From contig JAJEKV010000039.1 in assembly GCA_021234155.1 (NCBI GenBank), positions 2,232,001 to 2,296,000 of the forward strand: 64,000 nt of DNA, given 5' to 3'. The notes beneath the pieces were generated by a model that had not been told where the DNA came from, searched no databases, and saw only the letters and a list, made by a program, of their open reading frames with translations. Every line of letters starts with the position of its first letter. Positions within the stretch are counted from its first letter, which is position 1. Below, piece after piece: positions 22,598 to 31,075 of this stretch. The translations under genes and the position numbers were made by a program. The DNA is from Isoetes taiwanensis. Lineage: Eukaryota; Streptophyta; Lycopodiopsida; Isoetales; Isoetaceae.

Positions 22598-22941
22598 GGT
22601 ATAAAATTTATACTGCGTGACCAGCACGGTATAAATTTATACCGCGGCCCGGCAATCCAGCGGTATAACTTTATACCGCGTGCACGCAATCGGTATAAAG
22701 TTATACCGTTGCCGCACGCGATAAATTTATACCGCGTGCGCAAATCGATATAAATTTATACCGTCACCGCATGCAGTATAAATTTATACCGCGTTTCGTC
22801 ACGCGGTATAAATTTATACCGTCACCGTGCACCGTATAAATTTATACCGCGTGCTGGTGGTGACCCATAAATTTATACCGCATCTTGTCCGGTCACCGGT
22901 ATAAATTTATACTGTGACCAGGCACGGTATAAATTTATACC
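22598..22941. repeat. Palindrome cluster 2 (12 sites), in an intron
   Basis: Twelve copies of the GGTATAAATTTATACC family with centres near 22,605, 22,635, 22,669, 22,699, 22,725, 22,754, 22,782, 22,812, 22,840, 22,871, 22,905 and 22,933. Spacing is 26-34 bp, mean about 30. Two copies have central changes (ATAACTTTAT, ATAAAGTTAT). The spacers are GC-rich (CACGCG, CGTCACCG and similar). The cluster lies in the intron after the ParB-like exon. Confidence 0.9.
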
Positions 22942-24035
22942 GTGGCTGGTCTTCCTTGGTACGCATTTACAAAGTTCGATGTTAATATACAAACTCAGCT
23001 ATGCTAAGCATACTACAGACAACTAAATTAAAGCTTTTACTTACTTGACCATCTCTGAAAGCAAGCTGGAAGTAATTCTCGCATCTTGCTTCCACGTGCA
23101 TTATGGGCTTCTTATCCGAATCGTAGGCGGGTAGCACTCGTGACACAAGCTTCTCAAGTTCTTGGAGCTTGTTCTTTTGTTTTTTGAAGTCCTCCCCATG
23201 CACTTGCTTGAACTCTACGTATTCCCGGTGCATGAAGCGGATCTTGTCTATAAGACTCATTTTTAGTCTGAAGTCATTGTCGAGATTATGACTCACGGCA
23301 ATGACCTTTGCTTCCTCGTCTGTGACTCCAACGTAGATATGTGCTTCTACGCTCTTCCAAACTTCGTTACGGGATTCTTCTTTTGAAAGTTCCTTCCTTG
23401 CTTTGTAACTATGTGTGCCTCCAAGTACAAAATATGTGTAATCCTCAAAGTTAGCCTTTTTATAATCTTTTAGTTGGTTGCACTGACTCCTGTCAACCAT
23501 TACAACAAGTGGCGACACATGGGCATGAGGATTCCTTCTCATTCTTTGCTTGAGTATAGCCACATGTGCCGCGTACAGCTTTCGTACCTGAAGAACTCTG
23601 ACCCCATCTTCATTTTTAGGCGGCCTCTTAATAGTGCTCAATGTCAAGGAAATTGTTTGCTTAAGCAGTTTAGTGTCATTAACCTGTTTTAGAATAGCAC
23701 TTGACTTGTCTACGGGCTTCACAACAATATCTGCACCCGGAGCCTTCTGAAGAGCTTCTGCTGACTCCTCTATAGTCAATGCCTTTGTGGTTCTAGTCTT
23801 TTTTTTGGTGGGAGGCTGTGTATCTACTACCAGGGAATGCTTCCTACCCTTTCCCTTTGGTATTACTATTTCCTCCTCTTCCTCTTCTTCTTCTACTTCC
23901 TCAACATTTTCTTCCTCTTCGATAGTAGTGGGGTACCACAGACCTTTGACCAACACCTTTTCATCATAAAGCACCACCGACATCAAAATGTCCACTATAT
24001 CCCTCGTAATGCGGGGGTTAAGTTAGGAGGATGAC

Positions 24036-24051
24036 GGTATAAATTTATACG
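24036..24051. repeat. Single X palindrome in intron 1
   Basis: GGTATAAATTTATACG, between exon 1 (donor at 24,074) and exon 2 (from 24,002) of the X methyltransferase gene. Confidence 0.85.
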
Positions 24052-24197
24052 TAAAGCCACTAAGAATAACTTACATAGCCGCCCTTGTAATTTTCAGATA
24101 TGTACTCATTCACGTCTTTGGGCTTGCACATGCTTAATCTAAGCATTTTACTATTGAGAACATAGAAGACTTCCCCATTGTCATGCATGCACTTCAT

Positions 24198-24677
24198 TAA
24201 AAGTTCATCTTCGTTTTTACAGAAATGGCGGGTTTATAATTTCGCCGCGCGGGATAATAATCATCGGCCCTTGTACTTGCCCTTCCCTCGACCGATGGCA
24301 CAAGTGCAGTGCACGCGTCGCCGGGTTTGGTTTGCTCTCTTGCGCCCACGGTAATGCACCACGCCCCGGTCTTTTAGTTCGCATGCGTCAGGGCTCTATT
24401 GGTGCAACCTTTGAAGATTGGCCTTTGTGCACAAATTTTATCCTTGGGCCGGAACTGTGCGTTAAAAAACCATTTTTTTCGTAAGAAACAGAACATTTTT
24501 TTACTTTTTGACACACAAAAACAGTAAAAACAGAGGCTAAAAGGGCATAAAATCCACAATTAATTAACACTTTTTTTGTCTTATTTAAGCTTAAAACATA
24601 ACAATATTACTAAAATATTAAGGTTTGGGTCCATTCTTTAAGCACTAGACACCAAGATTCCGAAACAATTTTGAAAC
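24198..24677. other. Upstream region of the X methyltransferase gene
   Basis: Non-coding DNA leading from the methyltransferase start to palindrome cluster 3. It includes a GC-rich stretch (24,240-24,370) and then AT-rich DNA. No clear TATA box was picked out. Short frames have no support. Confidence 0.45.
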
Positions 24678-25008
24678 GGTATAAATTTATATGCCCCGAG
24701 CTCGAGCGGTATAAATTTATACCGAGATGGCTCTGGATCGATATAAATTTATACGCCCCGTGCTCGAGCGGTATAAATTTATACCGTTCCAGAACACATT
24801 CGGTAAAAATTTATACCGCAAGTGTTCTTGAACGGTATAAATTTATACCGCTCGTGCTCAAGCGGTATAAATTTATACCGCTCTAGAACACTTGCGGTAT
24901 AAATTTATACTGGTTGTGTTCTGGAAAGGTATAAATTTATACCGCCGAGAAAGCACGGGGCGTATAAATTTATACCGATCCAGAGCCATCTCGGATAAAT
25001 TTATACCG
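24678..25008. repeat. Palindrome cluster 3 (11 sites), 31-bp periodic, nested inverted symmetry
   Basis: Eleven sites with centres at 24,685, 24,715, 24,747, 24,777, 24,809, 24,841, 24,871, 24,903, 24,935, 24,968 and 24,999. Intervals are 30-33 bp with mean 31.4, three helical turns. The spacers pair by inversion about 24,857: GAGATGGCTCTGGATC (24,724) with GATCCAGAGCCATCTC (24,977), CCAGAACAC (24,789) with GTGTTCTGG (24,917), and AAGTGTTCT (24,820) with AGAACACTT (24,886). The cluster sits between the two head-to-head genes and is the likely control or recognition region of the element. Confidence 0.92.
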
Positions 25009-25275
25009 CCGAAGCTACCACTCTAACGATTAAAACAAAAGAGAAACTAAAAACAAGCGGAAAGTAGACTTACGTGGCATGGACCGTATGGACTAGCGTG
25101 TATAGACGTTCCGGAGAGCAAATAAGAAGGGGTATATAAAGGCGGACCATGAAGCTTTTCGACCGGCATATATGGAAAATAGGGTGGCGGCCGCTTGGCT
25201 TAAGTACCCCGCTAAGTCCGCCAGAGATAGCGCGTTTCTCCATAAAGTTTCCAATACAAGTGTCTGTGAGTTTTC

Positions 25276-25447
25276 GTATAAATTTATATCGTTTATGTTC
25301 TATGTTGCCCTCCTCTGTATAAATTTATACCATCTCCGTATAAATTTATACTGTCTCCTGCCAAGAGTTTCCCTTTCAGATAAATTTATACCATCTCTCA
25401 GATAAATTTATACCGCCTCGCCTTCTTCAATCAGATAAATTTATACA
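25276..25447. repeat. Palindrome cluster 4 (6 sites) just upstream of the DUF7869 gene
   Basis: Six sites, several with the left half shortened to GATAAATTTATACC, with centres at 25,282, 25,323, 25,344, 25,384, 25,406 and 25,439. Intervals are 41, 21, 40, 22 and 33 bp, close to 4, 2, 4, 2 and 3 helical turns. The last site ends 23 bp before the candidate ATG at 25,470. This suggests proteins bound on one face of the DNA in the promoter or leader. Confidence 0.88.
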
Positions 25448-25469
25448 ATGTGACGCTAACTTTCTGTGT

Positions 25470-28452
25470 ATGGCTCGAGAGAAAAGAACTGCAGAGCCTC
25501 CAACTCCTGTTCGCAGGCTCCCTCTTGCAATGAGTTTCACACCTCCTCAACAGACACCAGGAAGTAGTCATGAATATTCTAGCTCCGACATTCCAACACC
25601 CAGCTCTGTTGAGCTTACTCCAGCACGACCACCTCGGCTTCCACCACCAGTTCAATTTACTCCACCACACCACCTCCCCCCAACGCCGCTTTGCCCCACC
25701 AATGCATTTTACTCCACCACAGGCTAGAGAGCTCAGACTACCTCCTCCAGTTAATTTTAGTACGTCTCCCATAGTCCACCGTAGGCTCCCTCCCCGGAGG
25801 CAAATTACGCCAACTCCATCCATTTCGCTAAATGGTACTACAACAAGTGGGAGCAGTCAGCGACACGCAACTCCTGTATTCTACGACACTTCAGGAGCTG
25901 GTCAACTACGTCACCAACCTCGATTACTTTTTCCCAGAGAGAGGGAAAGCACCTCCCCCCAGGACTTGCCCACATCTACAAGTACACCTCATGTTGATCT
26001 CTCAGACGAAGAAACACCTCATGTTGATGTCTCAGACGAGGACCTACCGAAGCCACAAGACTCCATGTTCGAATTCAAAGCCCCTGCAAATCTTAAGCGT
26101 AATTTACACAAGAAAGCATGTACAACCGTTAGAAGAAAGAAACTCATGGACGAGGCTCACTTGCGGGCAACACATACAAAGCATTGTTGTTCTCAACGTT
26201 GTTTGCTTAAGATTGGACTAAAGGAATTGAGGTTGATTCGTGATAGTTACAGTTCAATGACTCTACTAGACCAAAGGGGCTACTTAGCCTTCAATATTAG
26301 GCCCGATTGTTGGTGAGAAGTTTACTTACACAGCTGGTGGTCACGTCGTCTGTCAAACGGCCTTCAAATTGATTCATGCTTTAGGCAGCAGACGACTTGA
26401 CCGCCTGAAGAAAAGGCTTGACAAGAATCCAGGCATAAATGACTACTGCCATTCAGGAGGTATATCCAGAATTCATGCCCTTCAATGTGTTTCCTGGATG
26501 GAAGGTTTCTTTAAGGAGTCTTGCGAGAAACTCCCTAACAGCCCCATGTACCACAATTTCACGAAACAACGATAATTATAAGGAGATGTGTGTTGAGGCT
26601 GGAGAATGCTTTGTCTGCTACTCTTACTTTACTGTGCTCTGGAAAAAAGAGTTTTCTCGCGTGTCCATTCCTAGAAAGCACCGGATGTCTGTTTGTGCTA
26701 CATGCTCTGAATTAAAAGCTCAGAGACAAAATGCAAGGACACTTCACACTAAAAGTAAGCTTCCAGGACGTGTTCTTGCCTAGTTCTAACTAAAAGTAGG
26801 TTCTTTCCTAAACATATTTTCATTTCAGATGCATTGAAGGAGAAACTGAACAAGCACAGAGAACAACAATCTTTGGAAAGGAGAAAATTGACAAAACATA
26901 GGAAGAAAAAGACTTGGAACAACCACTCAACTACATATCAGTTGTTATTGATGGAATGGACCAGAAGAAGACCACCCTACCACATTTTGTCAATGTGCCT
27001 AAGGATGCTGCTGAAGAAGATTTCATACATCTGCATGTTGTTGGTGCTATGGTATTTAATGGAAAACTATCTTGCAAGGCATTTTTGAATTATCCAAACA
27101 TTCATGCTGATCCAAATCTCACTATCACATTATTGAATAAGCTTCTTTCCAATCTAGAACATATACCACCGGTTCTGTATCTTCAGCTAGACAACACGAC
27201 AAGGGAAAATAAGAATCAGGCGTTGTTTGCTTACTGTGCTATGCTAGTAGAGAAACAAATCTTCAAGAAGGTGAAGATTGGTTTCCTGCTTGTTGGTCAT
27301 ATACACGATCAAATTGATCGATGTTCAAGAGGTTCTCTAAACGTCTTGCTTTCGAAAAAAAAAGCTCTCAGCCCTACCAAAGAATGATTGAGGTTATCCA
27401 AGATTCCTACAATCCTCGTCCGGACATCGAAGTTATTGGAAGAAACTTATGATTTCAAAGAATGGATTTTTCTTCGAGATCAACTGGGTCACCGTGCTAT
27501 TGAGCCCTTGAGAAACATTACATTTCAAAGATCGGATCAAAATTTCACTTGTAGATGGCAAGGCCATCTTACAAGAGAAAGAAATATGCCACATCCTTGC
27601 AAAATCAAGGCGGCCAGCAGCCAGTATTCAATTCATTCAAGCACCATCCCCAATACTAGTTCCATACTCTCTGCAGAGCAAATGCCTCTAAAAAGCTTGA
27701 AAGAAATCACAAAGAGTAAAAAGGAGGGAAGAGCATTTCACTCAAACAAATCATTGGATTGTATTGAGACAAGTATTCAGTCCTGCTCTAACCACTTTGG
27801 GGAGGCAGATGCTTTATGGTGGCCTCAATTTTTTTCTCGGCAACGTGACATGTTGCAAGCTTCATTACAAGGTCGAAGACCAGTTACATTCAACTGGCCA
27901 TCTAGGCAAACTCTCCCTGTGCAAGTTGAAAATCAAGAGGAACATGTAGAGATATTGGCTAGCTCAGATGAAGATGACAGAGTCATGTACACCGCCCCGT
28001 GACGCACAAAGACAACAAGTTGCTCGAGTATCCGGGTTCAGTCTGTGAGATTCGAGAAAGGAATGCTCATAGCTGTCCCAGCTGATAATGATGAATCTGG
28101 GAGGCCATTTTGGCTAGCTAAAGTACTGGAGGTAACAAGAGAGGATGGAATTCCCACTCAATTAAAAGTGCATTGGATGAGAACAAATGCTGCCAATGCT
28201 TTCAGTGGGAGTTATACTTTGGAGATGGTAAAAACAGGAGTGGGAAAGAGAGCTAAGTCCAAAGCAAGCACTGCTGTCATAGATCTAACTGAAGTAAAGG
28301 TTCTTGCATATGACTTTGTTCTGACTGCTGCTAATAAGTTACGTATGGTCACTCAAACTTTAATAAGGTCGGCATGTGGATTAGACAAACAAGCCAAAAA
28401 GGTGGCCAAAAAAGATGATGATCTTGCTGCAAAATATAAGTTTGTCCGATGA
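25470..28452 (+). pseudogene. DUF7869-type transposase-like gene, element X
   Basis: Homologue of the Y gene at 8,662-11,138. The start at 25,470 (MAREKRTAEPPTPVRR) opens a Pro-rich N-terminal part. Then come acidic repeats (HVDLSDEETPHVDVSDED), a Cys motif (HCCSQRCLLKIGLKELR), an HTH-like GHVVCQTAFKLIHALGSRR, ECFVCYSYF/CATC cysteines, an intron (about 26,755-26,828), and the DUF7869 core (VVIDGMDQKKTTLP, YLQLDNTTRENKNQALFAYC, GFLLVGHIHDQID). The C-terminal SH3-like module is FEKGMLIAVPADNDESG ... WLAKVLEV. Frame breaks lie near 25,680 (C-run), 26,303, 26,567, 26,915, 27,378 and 27,445, with an in-frame TGA at 28,000, so this copy is dead. The D..D..D pattern could be RNase H-like. Confidence 0.82.
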
Positions 28453-28834
28453 CTCGAACATGTAAAGAACAGAAAGTGCAGATGATGATTGTCTGTCAAA
28501 ATGTCCTATATTTTTGACAATTTTGTTCATAATTTTGTACAATTTTCACAACCTTGAATATATCACTTCTTTGTCACTCTACTACCCTTGCTATTTTTTT
28601 TTATTGCCCTTTTTTGCTACACTTTACATAAGTAACTATTTTTTGTTCTAAAATAGGAGGATAAAAATTGCTATTTGAAATTTTTGCACGGAAGTTATGT
28701 TCAATCAACCCCTCAAAAAAGGTACCTAAATTAACTAAATTGTCACACCTGTCACAAAAAAATCTTAAAAATGGACTTTTTTAAGGGAATTTTAGGGAAT
28801 CTTTCAAAGATTCCTTTTGAAGTGCGTTTCCAGC
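28453..28834. other. Right subterminal region of element X
   Basis: AT-rich non-coding DNA between the DUF7869 gene and the terminal repeat. AGTGCGTTTC occurs twice as a direct repeat near the end. Confidence 0.5.
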
Positions 28835-28863
28835 AAATAAGTGCGTTTCATTTTAAACTTTGT
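28835..28863. repeat. Element X terminal inverted repeat, right
   Basis: Read inward (minus strand) ACAAAGTTTAAAATGAAACG, then CACTTATTT. It matches the other end (31,047-31,075) over 29 bp with one mismatch. TGATCA follows directly at 28,864-28,869. Confidence 0.9.
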
Positions 28864-29966
28864 TGATCAAGAGAAAGTTCAAGTCTATTCATAGTGCTCT
28901 CTGCCAGCTCTGTAACACTCATGATGAGTCAGTGCTACACATTTTCACTTGCCAAAGGATTCAGGACTTTTGGAGATGGTTGACTCGGTCGGGTTTGAAA
29001 ATCCCTGATCTTGATTCTGTATCCAGTATTTCTCAATTCTTCCTGCTCCAGAATTCCAATGTCAATTGCACAATTTTACAATTAGCCTTGTGGATAATTT
29101 GGAAACATAGAAATAATGTGGCTCTGGCAAACAGGAAATGTGACCTTAACTGGATGAAGCTCAATTTTCAATTTGAACTTATCAGATGTGCCATGGCTCA
29201 TAAGGCTCTAAAATTAGAGAAATTTGACTTGGACTGTCTGAACTGGGGATCCTTCAAGTCTAATTTCTTCACTATTCATTTTGATTCTCTCATTGACTTG
29301 AATGCCTTTGTGGATTGCAGCCTTTTTGAACAGTGTGGTCCAGGTTTTTAGGAGGACAATTCTCCCGGATGATGTACCCACTCACCATTCGGGGACTCCC
29401 ATGTAGGCTGTAAGGGCTACTTTTCGGTTAAAATTCCTGCTCAAGGAAGCTTACAACGCTCATATCTTACACAAGTTTATTGGAACTCACAACCGTCTTC
29501 TCACAGAAAGACAATTTTCCTGCTTAAGGTCCATGTACTATTATCACAAGGGCAGATGTGAGGCTGCAGCTGGTGTTCTGTTGGATATTATTTAGGTTCC
29601 TATTGATGAGCTTCTGCTGTTGACCCCCTCCTGGGCTGAGATCAATTGGCTTGCTCCCCCCTGTTTCTCATTGCACCTCAATGCTACACACTCTTTCCCT
29701 GACCTCCCTGCCATTCCAGAATCACTGTTGAACCTATCTCCATTGCCTATTCCTTCTGCTGTCACTCCAATTTCACAAAATTCTGCTCCCTCTACCTCTG
29801 GTATATGGCTCAAAAGGTGATCATTAGATCAGACAGACTACATTTTGTGCCAAATGGCTGATTGGATCTACTGCTACTGTGTTACTGTTTTAATTTTTTC
29901 TGTTATGGGCTCTGAGCCTATTTTGAATGTTTTTAATTTATGAGTAATATAATCCATCCTTTTCCT

Positions 29967-30001
<35 letters not shown>
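28864..30001 (+). mobile_element. L1-type LINE, 3-prime part with poly-A
   Basis: A frame from 28,860 gives the zf-RVT region: LCQLCNTHDESVLHIFTCQ (CxxC...H...C) and RIQDFWRWL, WIIWKHRNNV. It ends at 29,349, with a 3-prime UTR and a poly-A run to 30,001. The reading continues that of the LINE part on the other strand at 31,076: MI|KRKFKS across the single TGATCA target. So this is the 3-prime end of that LINE, separated from it by element X and turned round by the inversion. Confidence 0.9.
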
Positions 30002-30003
<2 letters not shown>

Positions 30004-30262
30004 TCTTGGAATATATTAAGCTTATGAATATGTTGAATGCATGAGCAGGGTTGTCTGTTGAGCCTAAACTGTGGATTTTAATTGCAAAGGAAGATTTAAT
30101 TCTTCACCTGAATTCATATTTATATAAATCTAGCCTTAAGTTAGACAAGATCCTGAGTTGCCCGGAGGGTCAACTCGGTAGGCTCGTCACAAATTGTGAG
30201 GCCCTGAGTTGTAAATTTTTTTTGAATGTGAGGTAATTAGTATAGGTGTAATACTAAGCCTT
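30002..30262 (+). repeat. LINE long target-site duplication, 3-prime copy
   Basis: About 260 bp that begin directly after the LINE poly-A and end at ACTAAGCCTTCGA. They match, inverted, 36,981-37,240 at the LINE 5-prime end almost base for base. The 61-codon open frame in both copies is identical, which fits a recent duplication, and is not thought to be a gene. Confidence 0.8.
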
Positions 30263-30510
30263 CGATGCCAGAGCCAGATTGGTCTTTGTGTTTACTATGA
30301 ACACAAGATGTCAGACTTGACTCGCCAGACTTACAGTGTAAGTAGTAGAGAAAGTGCTATTTTGACGTTAGTTAACACAGTCTGACATGCCAGAAGGATT
30401 ACCAAGGAGCCTTGAGAATTGCTCAAATCTAAGAAAATACCAAAAACATTTGATGAAGGGCAGAAGTCAACTGAATATGTTGACTATAGCGTGCGCACTG
30501 TCAGAAGGGG
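30263..30510 (-). repeat. R unit copy 1, inverted piece
   Basis: Reverse complement of R sequence as at 55,780-56,010 in copy 3 (TGTCAGACTTGACTCGCCAG, then a region holding GTGCGCAC). It continues R copy 1 from 20,785 once the inversion is undone, with roughly 115 bp missing at the join. Confidence 0.85.
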
Positions 30511-31075
30511 GCGTCTCTGCTATTAAAACCTCGCAAGAGACAGATCCTAAGGGGAACGAGAGTCCTGTGGACTGGGAAGAGCCACCTCCCGTATAAATTT
30601 ATACAGACAGTATTTTAAATTAACTTTCATTGTAATCTATGTGCTAAGAATTTCAATATATTTTGATGAAGATTTTTCAACTGAAAACTTTGTCTCTTTA
30701 ACAATGCTTAATTAGAACAATTCTTTTTTTGATTTATGATTTCACACTCTTTCTCTTTTCTATGTTTGATTTTCTTAGTACTTATATTAAGCTTGCAAAA
30801 AGACAAACTATATTTCCTTCTATTTTCAACAACAAATACTTAATGAGTTTTTAAATTTAACGTCTCTCTCCTCAAAACAAGCTTTTTTTTTTTTTGCCCT
30901 TTTTTAAAAATGAAAAGGCTTAAAAAATGTTGCTTTTTTGGGGGTATTTCGAATGCTATTTGCTCAACAATCTATTTTGCTCCCTATTTTGTTTATTTTT
31001 TTCAAGTTTCCAATTTTTATAAAGGAATCTTTCAAACGCACTTCTTAAATAAGTGCGTTTCATTTTAAACCTTGT
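30510..31075. mobile_element. Element X, detached end
   Basis: This holds the last codons of the methyltransferase gene (plus strand, reading EGGVSAIKTSQETDPKGNES and ending WEEPPPV). The stop codon TAA lies inside a GGTATAAATTTATACC-family site at 30,591-30,604. AT-rich DNA follows, then the terminal repeat at 31,047-31,075, preceded by a 10-bp-stem hairpin (AAACGCACTT/AAGTGCGTTT, 31,034-31,060). TGATCA is at 31,076-31,081. Confidence 0.8.
31047..31075. repeat. Element X terminal inverted repeat, left
   Basis: Read inward (minus strand) ACAAGGTTTAAAATGAAACG, then CACTTATTT. Partner of 28,835-28,863. Confidence 0.9.

Larger units (their letters stand above)
20790..24197 (-). pseudogene. ParB-like domain + DNA methyltransferase (beta-type motif order), element X
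   Basis: Multi-exon minus-strand gene. Exon 1 starts near ATG 24,197 (MKCMHDNGEVFYVLNS) with a GTAAGT donor at 24,074. Exon 2 (24,002 to about 23,045) has an acidic run, a basic PTKKKTRT stretch and a ParB-like domain (YFVLGGTHSYKARKEL, then EEAKVIAVSHNLDNDF). Later exons include WDLQERIFCMFEDGE and LNLEDWEECKALYP, then motif IV (CIADIPYGFKIKD, about 21,790-21,750). The last exon (from about 21,352) has HGGGPRLVSCFEHFHIGF and motif I (WILDAFSGSGTTAVCALKQG) followed by VVSVDID. Motif IV before motif I is the beta-class order, used by N4-cytosine and N6-adenine enzymes. A frame break lies near 21,590-21,615. The tail was cut off by the inversion and lies at 30,510-30,593. The last codons before 20,785 run into R sequence. 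Confidence 0.75.
20785..28863. mobile_element. Element X, main part (DUF7869 + ParB/DNA methyltransferase)
   Basis: The right terminus is at 28,863: read inward it begins ACAAAGTTTAAAATGAAACG. The matching other terminus, ACAAGGTTTAAAATGAAACG, ends at 31,075, because a 9.7 kb inversion (about 20,785 to 30,510) separated the two ends. Both ends abut TGATCA, and the LINE codons read cleanly across one TGATCA. Reassembled length is about 8.6 kb. It holds a minus-strand methyltransferase gene and a plus-strand DUF7869-type gene, head to head around a palindrome array, and about 34 copies of GGTATAAATTTATACC. Confidence 0.85.

Noticed and set aside
20785-24197. Bacterial contamination as the source of the methyltransferase
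   Set aside because: The gene has introns with GT-AG borders and is enclosed by plant LINE, copia and dirigent sequence, inside an element with TIRs.
24678-25008. Regularly spaced short repeats that look like a CRISPR array
   Set aside because: The repeats are AT-rich 16-bp palindromes, the spacers are 14-17 bp and related to each other by inversion, and the sequence lies in a plant transposable element with introns. No cas genes.
30051-30236. A 61-residue open frame, also present identically at 37,007-37,192 on the other strand
   Set aside because: The identity comes from the long LINE target duplication; there is no domain, promoter or third conserved copy.
30387-30510. N-terminal part of a 69-residue frame at the detached X end
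   Set aside because: It is inverted R sequence that happens to be open; only the part after about 30,510 belongs to the methyltransferase tail.
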